From the NCBI GenBank assembly GCA_003695745.1, contig RFHW01000145.1, forward strand, positions 1-11,963: DNA of 11,963 bases, written 5' to 3'. A model generated the notes under the pieces. That model searched no databases, was not told the origin of the DNA, and saw only the letters and a list, made by a program, of their open reading frames with translations. Positions 1 to 5,699 of the stretch are shown here, piece after piece (the first letter of the stretch is position 1; each line of letters starts with the position of its first letter). The translations under genes and the position numbers were made by a program. The DNA comes from Methanobacteriota archaeon. Its GTDB lineage: Archaea; Hydrothermarchaeota; Hydrothermarchaeia; Hydrothermarchaeales; SZUA-236.

Positions 1-60
1 CCCCCTTTTTATAAAGGGGGTCCCTTATCCGTCACACGGATAATATTAGCAAAGCTAATA
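1..60. repeat. Three perfect hairpins in tandem
   Basis: Three inverted repeats follow one another almost without spacing. The first, 1-20, pairs CCCCCTTT with AAAGGGGG around a 4-nt loop. The second, 25-43, pairs TTATCCGT with ACGGATAA around CAC. The third, 44-60, pairs TATTAGC with GCTAATA around AAA. All stems are perfect Watson-Crick, so the transcribed strand cannot be told. The first also contains a TATA-like TTTATAAA core. The window edge cuts off whatever lies upstream. Confidence 0.7.
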
Positions 61-71
61 AGACCCATCCT

Positions 72-102
72 AAACCCGATTCTCCCTCTCAGCCGAATCT
101 CC
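72..102. repeat. Dispersed hairpin motif, copy 1 (degenerate)
   Basis: Starts AAACCCGATTC and ends GAATCTCC, the two conserved edges of the motif family. The stem is reduced to 5 bp (GATTC 78-82 with GAATC 95-99) around a pyrimidine-rich loop. It is assigned by its edges and near-constant length to the same family as copies at 217, 382, 5322 and 5505. Confidence 0.55.
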
Positions 103-216
103 ATGCGATTGTAAAGAGCATGAGCCGGAGTGGAACGCACTTCGCCCACGGCAAATTCCAGATGGAAAGAAGGGGCAGAGCCTCCTGGGTTGTGGAAGAA
201 AGATCTGCTGCAAAAA

Positions 217-246
217 GAACCCGATTTCGGCGAAGCCGAAATCTCC
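217..246. repeat. Dispersed hairpin motif, copy 2 (perfect 9-bp stem)
   Basis: GATTTCGGC (223-231) pairs exactly with GCCGAAATC (235-243) around GAA. The motif is edged by ACCC upstream and TCC downstream. Compared with the copy at 5322, one stem pair changes from G-C to A-T on both sides, so pairing is kept. A T-rich run follows on both strands (TATTTTTC on plus; GGGTTCTTTTT on minus), so either strand could make a hairpin plus U-tract. Confidence 0.75.
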
Positions 247-315
247 AAATGTATTTTTCGACCACGTTTTTGCGGCAGTCAAATCCCTTGGGATGAAGAC
301 TGGCGGAAAAGGGTG

Positions 316-340
316 GAGGGTTCAAATCCCATCCTCGGCG
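316..340 (+). pseudogene. tRNA 3'-end-like fragment (T-arm plus acceptor, Ser-like)
   Basis: GAGGG-TTCAAAT-CCCAT (316-332) has the shape of a T-arm, with three good pairs, one A-A mismatch and one G-T wobble. It is followed by CCTCGGC and G, which would be the acceptor 3' strand and discriminator. From memory this ending resembles archaeal tRNA-Ser. The matching 5' acceptor strand GCCGAGG is absent from positions 1-315, and no CCA follows, so a complete tRNA is not present. It could be a relic left by an element that integrated at a tRNA gene, a degraded tRNA, or chance. The homologous site near 5425 is less tRNA-like. Confidence 0.35.
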
Positions 341-348
341 CTGCAATC

Positions 349-366
349 CACCTTTGTGTAAAGGTG
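349..366. repeat. Perfect 7-bp hairpin
   Basis: CACCTTT (349-355) pairs with AAAGGTG (360-366) around GTGT. It lies between the tRNA-like fragment and motif copy 3. Function unknown; strand cannot be assigned. Confidence 0.55.
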
Positions 367-381
367 TCTTGCTCACCCACC

Positions 382-411
382 AAACCCGATTTCGCCTTCG
401 ACAAATTCTCC
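382..411. repeat. Dispersed hairpin motif, copy 3 (degenerate)
   Basis: Starts AAACCCGATTTCG and ends AAATTCTCC. The stem is imperfect, with GATTT and AAATTC able to pair only with bulges. Its 3' edge CTCCGTTT (408-415) instead pairs perfectly with AAACGGAG (428-435). The following CTGGACGAAAACGGAGCGG resembles the CTGGCGGAAAAGGGTGG stretch at 299-315, so this copy may be a shortened version of unit A. Confidence 0.5.
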
Positions 412-494
412 GTTTGAGTCTGGACGAAAACGGAGCGGAGGTAGCACGCTAGGAGGTGGAACCTCCTGCGTAGTCGCTCGACACCGGTTTTTTT
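408..494 (+). ncRNA. Candidate structured RNA ending in a T7 tract
   Basis: Two hairpins stand in series. The first, 408-435, is a perfect 8-bp stem CTCCGTTT/AAACGGAG with a 12-nt loop. The second, 446-471, pairs ACGC-AGGAGGT with ACCTCCT-GCGT, 11 bp with one bulged T at 450 and a GGA loop. A run of seven Ts follows at 488-494, as expected for archaeal termination on the plus strand. I see no convincing TATA element at the right distance, and I cannot match the fold to a known RNA class. The hairpins may simply be terminator structure or mobile-element debris. Confidence 0.3.
488..494 (+). terminator. T7 tract
   Basis: Seven consecutive Ts on the plus strand, 17 nt after the 446-471 hairpin. 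Oligo-T on the non-template strand is the usual archaeal termination signal. It would act on plus-strand transcripts, not on rad50, which is read from the minus strand. Confidence 0.35.
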
Positions 495-496
495 AA

Positions 497-520
497 TCCA
501 ATCGCTGAAAGGCGGTTGGA
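497..520 (+). repeat. 10-bp hairpin with GAAA tetraloop
   Basis: TCCAATCGCT pairs with GGCGGTTGGA around GAAA, a GNRA tetraloop. Two of the ten pairs are T-G wobbles, which are stable only in RNA made from the plus strand (they become A-C mismatches on the other strand). This argues for a plus-strand transcript or for chance, not for a rad50 terminator. Confidence 0.5.
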
Positions 521-577
521 GCGGGGTGAGTGGCTTAGCGAAGGATGGGAGTGGGAATTTCCTCTGGTTCACTTCCT

Positions 578-2932
578 TTAGCTCACCACGCTCAGGCCGT
601 TCACTTTCTTCACTTCGATGATCCGGTCTGCCGATTCCTCGAACTCCTTGTCGTGGGTGACGACTATGGTCTGCGGTATGGTGGCCAGGCGTTTGATGAT
701 GTCCACAAGCTCTCTTCGGCGCTGGCTGTCGAGGTGGATGGTGGGCTCGTCGAGGATGATGAGCTCCATCACCGGTCCGCTGAGGGCCTTTGAGAGGCCG
801 ACGCGGAGTGCGAGGGCCGCTGCTATGCGCTCGCCGCCGCTGAGCATGTCGATGGACTCCTCGCCGTCTGGGCCGTGGACCTTGAGGCTGAAGTCCTCTG
901 TGAGGGTCACATCAGAATAGGGGAGGTTGAAGTGGAGGAAGACCTCCCGTGTGTACTCCTCGATAAGCGGTTTGGCCTCAAGGCGAAGCCTTTTTTGCAG
1001 CCTGTCCTTGTGGAAGATGTCCCGTATCTTTTCAAGAAGCCCTTTGAAGCGCAGCAGGTCTTTTCTCTCCCTGAGCAGGGCCTTTTTTCTGGCCATCTCT
1101 TCTTTTAGCTCGGAGATGCGCCTCTCCTTCTCCTCTGCCGATGACCTGAGGGCCGCCATCCTCTCCCTTAGGTCTGTGAGGGCGGACTGGATCCTCTTCT
1201 CCTCCCTTCGGGCATCTTCGATCTCTGCGTCTACGGAGCCGGCTGTCAGGCCGAGCTTGGCCGCCTCTTTATCTGCCTCTACTCTGAGGGTCTTCACCTT
1301 CTCCTCCAGACTGGCGGCCCTGGAGAGGAGCCCTTCCTTCTCGGGCAGGTTCTTTCGCAGGAAACCGAGGGCCTCCTTATATGTGTCCCTCACCTTCTCG
1401 AGGCTGGAAAGCCTCTTTTCAAGGGCCTGCATCTTCTCCAAGAGCGGCGGGAGCCCGGCAAGGGCTGAGCGGTCTTTCTTCAGCCTTTCGCTGAGCTCTG
1501 AGATCTTTTTCTCCCCCTCGGCCAGCCACCGCTCTCGGTCCCTTGCAGCCTCCACGTTTATCTTCCCAATGGAGCCCCTTCTCCCTTCAAGCTCCCTTGT
1601 CCTCCTCTTCCATCCTTCAAGCCTTTCTGCCGCGGCCTCAAGGGCCTTCTCAAGGGATGCGGCCTCGGAAGAATAGCTGCTCATGAGCTCTTTTCTATGC
1701 CTCTCTGTAAGCTCCCTCCCGCAGACCGGGCATGTGCCAGAGGCCTCCTCAAGCTCTGAGATGGCCTTTCTCAATGACTCAAGGGCGGCCTTCTTCTCAG
1801 CAGCCTCCCTCTGGGCCTTCTCAACCTCCTCCCTTGCCTCTGTGAGCAGCCTTTCAACCTCCTCTGCAGCAGATGTGGCGGCCTTCTCAAGCTCATCGAG
1901 CGTGGTGATGGGCTTCCCATGGACTTCTGCCGCGGCGGCAAAGACATGCTCAAGCTCCTTTCTCAGCGAGGCGAGCCTTTTCCTTTCATCTTCGATCTCC
2001 TTCTCTGTCTGCGCCGCCTGTTTCTTGAGGAGGTCATATCCATGGACCTTCTCCCTCAGCCCGGCGATCTCCTTTTCCAGGCGGCCGGCCTCCTTCGCCC
2101 CCTCCTCCGACGCCTTGAGCTCTTGCTCATAGGCCCTGATCCTTTCAAGACGGTCCCTAAGATGCTCAAGCTCAAGGGAGGCCCTCTTCAACCTCTCCAT
2201 CCTCTCCCTGATCCCTTCAATGGCCCTGATCCTCTGGCCCGCCTCCACCGCCTTCCTCTCCACCTCCTTCACCTCCCCCTCCATGGCTGAGAGCCTGGAG
2301 CGTATCTCCTTTACGGCCTCTCTCTCCCGTTCCATGGCCGCCTTTTTCTCCTCAAGCTCCTCTGGCACCCGTGAGAGCTCGTCAGCCTTCCTCTCAAAGG
2401 GCCTGATCACCTCAAGAAGGCCGCGGTAGGCCCTCTCCACATCCTCGGCGCCGATGAGCCTGCCTATATGCCTTTTTCGAGTTGAGGCGTCAGCTGCAAG
2501 AAGACTGTCAATCTCTCCCTGCTTGATATAGACGGCGCTTGTGAAGAGCTCGCCGTTCATCCCGAGGATGGACTCCACCTCGCCTGTGACCTCCCTCTCA
2601 CCCTTGGCAAGGAGCCTCTCCCCATCGCCTTCCAGGAGATAGAGATAGGATTCTGCCCCCCGTTTCACATCACGCCTTCGCCTGACCCGGTAGCCTCTTC
2701 CGTTGGAGTGAAAGGTCACTGACACCTCTCCCTCCGTCTTCCCCAGGGATATGAGCTCGTCCACGCCAACGCCGTCGGGCTTCTCCTTGAAGAGGGCGAA
2801 GCTCACGGCCTCAAGGATCGATGTCTTCCCGGCTCCGTTATCGCCTATGATTACGGTTGTGCCCTGCCCCAGGCTGAGCCTTGTGTCCCTGTGGCTCCTG
2901 AAATTCCTGAGGCGCACCTCATCGATAATCAT
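578..2932 (-). CDS. rad50: DNA double-strand break repair ATPase Rad50
   Basis: SMC-like ATPase that, with Mre11, tethers and processes DNA ends. Numbering from the ATG at 2932 (784 residues), the N-terminal lobe has Walker A GDNGAGKT (30-37) and a Q-loop in YIKQGEI. A long Lys/Glu-rich coiled coil runs to a zinc hook CPVC (Cys401, Cys404) almost at mid-protein, then returns to the C-terminal lobe with signature LSGGE (697), Walker B LIILDEP (Asp728, Glu729) and switch histidine in VTHD (760). It is somewhat shorter than Pyrococcus Rad50 (about 880), implying a shorter coil. The start is chosen because ATGA overlaps the mre11 stop, GGGG lies 7 nt upstream, and family members begin a few residues before the RLRNFRSH strand. 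A GTG at 2953 would add 7 residues. Confidence 0.96.
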   Translation of the reverse strand: MIIDEVRLRNFRSHRDTRLSLGQGTTVIIGDNGAGKTSILEAVSFALFKEKPDGVGVDELISLGKTEGEVSVTFHSNGRGYRVRRRRDVKRGAESYLYLLEGDGERLLAKGEREVTGEVESILGMNGELFTSAVYIKQGEIDSLLAADASTRKRHIGRLIGAEDVERAYRGLLEVIRPFERKADELSRVPEELEEKKAAMEREREAVKEIRSRLSAMEGEVKEVERKAVEAGQRIRAIEGIRERMERLKRASLELEHLRDRLERIRAYEQELKASEEGAKEAGRLEKEIAGLREKVHGYDLLKKQAAQTEKEIEDERKRLASLRKELEHVFAAAAEVHGKPITTLDELEKAATSAAEEVERLLTEAREEVEKAQREAAEKKAALESLRKAISELEEASGTCPVCGRELTERHRKELMSSYSSEAASLEKALEAAAERLEGWKRRTRELEGRRGSIGKINVEAARDRERWLAEGEKKISELSERLKKDRSALAGLPPLLEKMQALEKRLSSLEKVRDTYKEALGFLRKNLPEKEGLLSRAASLEEKVKTLRVEADKEAAKLGLTAGSVDAEIEDARREEKRIQSALTDLRERMAALRSSAEEKERRISELKEEMARKKALLRERKDLLRFKGLLEKIRDIFHKDRLQKRLRLEAKPLIEEYTREVFLHFNLPYSDVTLTEDFSLKVHGPDGEESIDMLSGGERIAAALALRVGLSKALSGPVMELIILDEPTIHLDSQRRRELVDIIKRLATIPQTIVVTHDKEFEESADRIIEVKKVNGLSVVS

Positions 2933-4047
2933 CTCAAAGCCCCTTCCTTCCACCGCCCATAGAAATCCTCCGCCAGACTGACGGCGCCATCGCCATCACC
3001 CCTTGAAAGACTCCTGAAGAGGTCGTAGGCAAAGGCCTTCTCAGCCTCGTCCAGCCCCTCGGCAGCATCGTAGATGAGCTCCCTTATGTCCAGGACAGGT
3101 GTTCTTGGACGGGCCTCCTCCACCTTGAAAAGACCTCTCTTCACAGCAAGATGGAGCGTCATCCCTGAGACCTCCCTTTTCAGCCTGTCATAGAGTACGC
3201 TGAAACCCTTCTCTGACTGGATGGTGACAGATGCAACAGGCCGTTTATGGCCAAGGCCTTCAAGAGCTTTTTTCAGCGCATCCACATCCTCCTCTGAGGC
3301 GACCTCGGTCCTCACGAAAGGACGGACACCGCCGAGGCTCATCCGACGCGGCTCCATGTCATCGGTATCAACAAGAAGGAACCCTTTGCCCTCTCTCTCC
3401 CAATCCCCGGCCTCCTCGATCCGCCATATCTCTGTGGACCCCGGATAACAGACCCGTGTACCCTTCACATCCTCCTCGATGCGGCTGTGCACATGCCCAA
3501 GGGCAAGGTAGTCAAACCCCATGGGGAGCTCGCCTGCAGAGAGCTCGTGTCCAAAGGGCAGATACCTGTCAACGCCCTGATGGAGCATGAGCAGACGCCT
3601 CTTATACTGTGCCGCCTCTTTTTCCAGGCCCGCCATGTTCTCAAGGAGCACGGCCCGATAGCTCCTGGGAAGATAGGGCACGCCGCCTATGAAGACATCG
3701 TCAACGACCACGCTGGGGTTCTCCATGGTAAGCACCGAAACACCGTCGAAGATGGCATGAGGCGCCATGCTACCACGGCGCATGATCATGTCATGGTTGC
3801 CCGGTATCATCACCACCCTGACACCCTTCTCAAGGAGGCGTTTGATCCCCTTCTTCGCCTCCACAAGGGCCCTGATAGGCGGCCGCGGCTCGTCAAAGAG
3901 GTCGCCAGAGTGCACCACAAGCTCCACGCCTTCGGTGATCATCAGCTCCACAGCCTCATGCCAGGCGCGGTAGAAATCCAGCTCCCTCTCCTCAAGATTG
4001 AACTGCCTGTAGCCGAGATGGGTGTCAGCGATGTGGGCGAAGAGCAT
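2929..4047 (-). CDS. mre11: DNA double-strand break repair nuclease Mre11
   Basis: Manganese-dependent exonuclease/endonuclease partner of Rad50. The phosphoesterase motifs are all present in order: ADTHLG (Asp8, His10), SGDLFD (Asp49), PGNHD (Asn84, His85, Asp86), MLHQG and GHVH. The C-terminal half would hold the capping domain and the Rad50-binding region. At 372 residues it is of ordinary length for archaea. It is the first gene of a two-gene minus-strand operon, its TGA overlapping the rad50 ATG. A TATA-like element lies about 30 nt upstream of the ATG, so the mRNA is probably leaderless. The herA and nurA genes often linked to it are not in this window. Confidence 0.96.
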   Translation of the reverse strand: MLFAHIADTHLGYRQFNLEERELDFYRAWHEAVELMITEGVELVVHSGDLFDEPRPPIRALVEAKKGIKRLLEKGVRVVMIPGNHDMIMRRGSMAPHAIFDGVSVLTMENPSVVVDDVFIGGVPYLPRSYRAVLLENMAGLEKEAAQYKRRLLMLHQGVDRYLPFGHELSAGELPMGFDYLALGHVHSRIEEDVKGTRVCYPGSTEIWRIEEAGDWEREGKGFLLVDTDDMEPRRMSLGGVRPFVRTEVASEEDVDALKKALEGLGHKRPVASVTIQSEKGFSVLYDRLKREVSGMTLHLAVKRGLFKVEEARPRTPVLDIRELIYDAAEGLDEAEKAFAYDLFRSLSRGDGDGAVSLAEDFYGRWKEGALR

Positions 4048-4055
4048 AAGTGTAA

Positions 4056-4065
4056 AACTGCAGTT
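4056..4065. promoter_or_regulatory. 10-bp palindrome between mre11 TATA and start
   Basis: AACTGCAGTT is a perfect palindrome between the TATA-like element and the ATG of mre11, over the expected initiation zone. A second short inverted repeat, GCATAA/TTATGC (4044-4049 and 4064-4069), surrounds it. The position suits a repressor site, but short palindromes arise by chance and no regulator is known here. Confidence 0.25.
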
Positions 4066-4070
4066 ATGCG

Positions 4071-4080
4071 TTAAAAATAT
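4071..4080 (-). promoter_or_regulatory. TATA-like promoter of mre11-rad50
   Basis: On the minus strand this reads ATATTTTTAA, 24-33 nt upstream of the mre11 ATG at 4047. That spacing puts initiation at or next to the start codon. No Shine-Dalgarno sequence precedes the ATG, consistent with a leaderless mRNA. Confidence 0.5.
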
Positions 4081-4100
4081 TCACATAAGGCGGGGGAAAT

Positions 4101-4110
4101 CTTTTTTATC
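4101..4110 (+). promoter_or_regulatory. TATA-like promoter of the glycosyltransferase gene
   Basis: CTTTTTTATC, preceded by a purine-rich GGGGGAAAT that could serve as BRE, lies 24-33 nt before the ATG at 4134. Initiation would fall at or close to the ATG. It is back-to-back with the mre11 promoter in an 86-nt divergent spacer. Confidence 0.5.
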
Positions 4111-4133
4111 CCTCCACAGACAGAATCGTCTCC

Positions 4134-5132
4134 ATGGACATCTCGGTCATCGTGCCCACCCTCAACGAGGAGGAGAACATAGAGGCATGCCTCGCATCCA
4201 TATACTCACAGGAAACAGACCTTGAATATGAGGTCATCGTGAGCGACGGGGGGAGCGAGGACCGGACGGTGGAGCTGGCAAGGAACTTCACAGACCTCAT
4301 CGTGGTCTCAGACCGCCGGGGCACAGGGATACAGCGCAATGAAGGCGCAACGCTTGCATCGGCCGACCACCTCCTCTTCCTGGACGCCGACACCCTCCTC
4401 CTCTCTGACTACCTGGAAAGGGCGCACAGAAAGTTCGTGGAGGACCCCGGGCTCCTGGCCTTCAGCGGGAGCTTCATCTTCCCAAACCGCACGCCCAAGC
4501 TCATCTTCACAGAGAAGGTGATGAACAGCTATTTCCGCGCCAGAAGCAGGCTGGGAAGAGCGACCCTCCCAGGATTCAACATCAACATCAGAAAAGAGGT
4601 CTTTGAAAGGATCGGAGGTTTCAGGGACGTCCCCCTTGAGGACATCGAGCTCTCCATCAAACTGAGAGATGCCGGCACGATCAGATACTTCCCGGACCTC
4701 TATGTAATCACCTCGTCGCGAAGACTCGAGAAGATGGGGCTTCTTGGCTCCATCAGATACTACATCGAGATGGATCTGGCCCGGAGGGAGCCCTTCTTCA
4801 GAGACGCCCTCCTCTACGGCGGCTACTTCTCCTGCAGGGTCAAAGGCTCAGACATCCAGCAGATCTTTGAAAAGGCCTTCACAGACATAGAGAGAGAAAG
4901 ACACCTGGATTTCTCTGTAAAAGAATACATCAAGCAAAAGCTGGACCTCCTCCCCGAGATAAAAAGCATCTCACCAACAGGCCTCCTCAAAGACACCCTC
5001 GCCACATCCACATCCATAGCAGACATCGGCTTCAGAGAAAGGATAGAGAGGATCGACGCAGACAGGGCGGTGGCCATGATCAAGGAAAAGATCAGGGCGC
5101 TCAAAGAAAAAACCCAGATCAAAAACCGATAG
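4134..5132 (+). CDS. Family 2 (GT-A) glycosyltransferase
   Basis: Probably transfers a sugar from a nucleotide-sugar or dolichyl-phosphate sugar to an unknown acceptor. The GT-A fold motifs are clear: IVPTLNEEENI (6-16) for nucleotide binding, VSDGGSEDRT (36-45), the metal-binding DxD as DAD (84-86), and a downstream LEDIELSIKLRDAG (168-181) whose acidic pair suits the catalytic base region. The conserved GT domain ends near residue 235. The last 100 residues are charged, mostly helical and unfamiliar to me, with no transmembrane segment. The protein therefore looks cytosolic or peripherally membrane-bound. It is a single-gene unit facing away from mre11 and followed by tRNA-Glu; context does not reveal the substrate. 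Confidence 0.88.
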   Translation: MDISVIVPTLNEEENIEACLASIYSQETDLEYEVIVSDGGSEDRTVELARNFTDLIVVSDRRGTGIQRNEGATLASADHLLFLDADTLLLSDYLERAHRKFVEDPGLLAFSGSFIFPNRTPKLIFTEKVMNSYFRARSRLGRATLPGFNINIRKEVFERIGGFRDVPLEDIELSIKLRDAGTIRYFPDLYVITSSRRLEKMGLLGSIRYYIEMDLARREPFFRDALLYGGYFSCRVKGSDIQQIFEKAFTDIERERHLDFSVKEYIKQKLDLLPEIKSISPTGLLKDTLATSTSIADIGFRERIERIDADRAVAMIKEKIRALKEKTQIKNR

Positions 5133-5156
5133 AAAAGAGAGGCCACGCCACCCTCG

Positions 5157-5170
5157 TTAAATATAAATAA
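5157..5170 (+). promoter_or_regulatory. TATA box of tRNA-Glu
   Basis: TTAAATATAAATAA is a strong AT-rich box A element 34-47 nt before the mature tRNA 5' end. Initiation about 25 nt downstream would leave a short 5' leader for RNase P to remove. Confidence 0.7.
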
Positions 5171-5203
5171 GACCCAGCCAAGCCACAAACCACCTTACTT
5201 CGG

Positions 5204-5278
5204 GCTCCGGTAGTGTAGCACGGCCAATCATATCGGACTTTCAATCCGATGACTCGGGTTCAAATCCCGACCGGAGCA
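5204..5278 (+). tRNA. tRNA-Glu (anticodon UUC)
   Basis: The 75-nt sequence folds as a full cloverleaf. The acceptor GCTCCGG pairs perfectly with CCGGAGC (5271-5277) and A is the discriminator. The D-arm starts GTGT with three pairs, as usual for Glu. The anticodon stem TCGGA/TCCGA holds loop CTTTCAA, with TTC at 5240-5242. The T-arm is TCGGG-TTCAAAT-CCCGA, perfectly paired. CCA is not encoded, and no intron is present. It has its own TATA box and a T-rich tract just downstream, so it is an independent unit. Confidence 0.97.
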
Positions 5279-5284
5279 CTGCAC

Positions 5285-5295
5285 TTTTTCTTTTA
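5285..5295 (+). terminator. T-rich terminator of tRNA-Glu
   Basis: TTTTTCTTTTA begins 7 nt after the discriminator base. Oligo-T directly after a tRNA gene is the usual archaeal stop signal. Confidence 0.65.
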
Positions 5296-5310
5296 TGGAA
5301 AAGAAAACCT

Positions 5311-5445
5311 GCGCTAAAAGAAAACCCGATTTCAGCCGAAGCTGAAATCTCCAACATATATTTTTCCGGCCGCGCTTTTGCCGAAGCTGCAGCGAATAAG
5401 CGCACAGCGAGGTAAAAGGGCGGAGGCTTCAAGCTCCCAGATGGA
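5311..5445. repeat. Long dispersed repeat unit B, homologous to 211-340
   Basis: Same order of parts as unit A: A-rich lead-in, ACCCGATTTC hairpin (5328-5349), AT-rich run TATATTTTTCC, a GC-rich block leading to CTTTTGCCG, a diverged middle, and AAAAGGGCGGAGGCTTCAAG (5415-5434). A GAAGACTGG word occurs just after this unit (5451-5459) but before the GGAGG block in unit A (293-301), hinting at rearrangement. It starts 33 nt beyond the tRNA-Glu 3' end. Confidence 0.6.
5322..5352. repeat. Dispersed hairpin motif, copy 4 (perfect 9-bp stem, UUCG loop on minus)
   Basis: GATTTCAGC (5328-5336) pairs exactly with GCTGAAATC (5341-5349). Read from the minus strand the loop is TTCG closed by C-G, the very stable cUUCGg tetraloop, and the sequence continues GGGTTTTCTTTT, a U-rich tail. 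On the minus strand it therefore has intrinsic-terminator form. Confidence 0.75.
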
Positions 5446-5504
5446 GCGCCGAAGACTGGAAAAAGGTGGATCGCTCGAGACACGATTAATCTGTCCCCCA
5501 AAGA

Positions 5505-5533
5505 AAACCGATTCTCCCCTTTGGTCGGTCTCC
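5505..5533. repeat. Dispersed hairpin motif, copy 5 (degenerate)
   Basis: Starts AAACCGATTC and ends GGTCTCC, with near-constant length. A 5-bp stem ACCGA (5507-5511)/TCGGT (5525-5529) competes with CCAAAG (5498-5503)/CTTTGG (5519-5524). Membership of the family is the least certain of the five. Confidence 0.4.
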
Positions 5534-5663
5534 GGGGATGTGTCTGTCAGGGTGTGAGACCGCTTTTATGATGTGCCAGCCAAGGGTATCGTCTTTATCG
5601 ATTGATGAGCTATGAAGGTGGGATTCCCAGTCACAGGCCTCTCCTCAAAGGAGGTGCAAAAGC

Positions 5664-5670
5664 TTATTAA
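5664..5670 (+). promoter_or_regulatory. TATA-like promoter of the response regulator
   Basis: TTATTAA, preceded by purine-rich GTGCAAAAGC, lies 30-36 nt before the ATG at 5700. Initiation would fall within about 10 nt of the ATG, leaving little or no leader. Confidence 0.5.
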
Positions 5671-5699
5671 CAATGCCGCCAAGGTAAGCTTCGGTTTCA

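Larger units (their letters stand above)
211..340. repeat. Long dispersed repeat unit A, homologous to 5311-5445
   Basis: This stretch aligns with 5311-5445 in the same orientation. Shared parts, in order, are an A-rich lead-in, the ACCCGATTTC hairpin, an AT-rich run (around TATTTTTC), a GC-rich block followed by CTTTTGC or TTTTTGC, and about 20 nt ending in AAAAGGGYGGAGGSTTCAA (307-325 here). The middle 50 nt have diverged. The copies are direct repeats about 5.1 kb apart, flanking rad50, mre11, the glycosyltransferase and tRNA-Glu. No coding capacity is apparent. Confidence 0.6.
1..577. other. Gene-free, hairpin-rich intergenic region downstream of rad50
   Basis: No open frame here looks like a protein: the frames of 60-97 codons run through hairpins and a tRNA-like fragment and resemble no family I know. 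The region holds at least eight near-perfect inverted repeats (1-20, 25-43, 44-60, 223-243, 349-366, 408-435, 446-471, 497-520), three copies of a dispersed hairpin motif, and a T7 tract at 488-494. The density of structure suggests one or more structured RNAs, or the remains of small non-coding mobile elements. I recognise no RNase P RNA or SRP RNA core. No obvious T-tract for rad50 termination is visible on the minus strand. Confidence 0.6.
5279..5699. other. Intergenic region with repeats between tRNA-Glu and the response regulator
   Basis: After the tRNA terminator comes long repeat unit B (5311-5445), then motif copy 5 (5505-5533). From about 5540 the sequence looks ordinary, with a small CTCCT/AGGAG hairpin at 5641-5653 and the promoter of the response regulator. 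No gene is supported; a 21-codon frame at 5605-5670 overlaps that promoter. Confidence 0.6.

Noticed and set aside
72..411. CRISPR array made of the hairpin motif copies
   Set aside because: Spacing is irregular, copies are diverged, and no cas genes are present.
446..471. Hairpin read as the anticodon arm of a tRNA-Ser(GGA)
   Set aside because: The loop GTGGAAC has T before GGA, but no D-arm, T-arm or acceptor stem can be placed around it.
279..572. 97-codon minus-strand frame just after rad50
   Set aside because: It runs through the tRNA-like fragment, several perfect hairpins and motif copy 3, and the GFEPS-like peptide is the typical false translation of a T-arm read backwards.
927..2132. 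Long Ser-rich plus-strand frames opposite rad50
   Set aside because: They mirror the Lys/Glu-rich coiled coil of Rad50, whose motifs are intact on the minus strand.
2933..2953. Upstream GTG start for Rad50 adding seven residues
   Set aside because: The ATG at 2932 fits the family N-terminus, has GGGG at 7 nt, and gives the common ATGA overlap with mre11. The longer form cannot be fully excluded.
5241..5501. 86-codon minus-strand frame over tRNA-Glu and repeat unit B
   Set aside because: It reads through the reverse complement of the tRNA and a hairpin repeat, with no family resemblance.
5605..5670. 21-codon plus-strand frame starting ATGAGCTATGAAGG
   Set aside because: It contains the TATA element of the response regulator, has no ribosome site, and is short enough to be chance.
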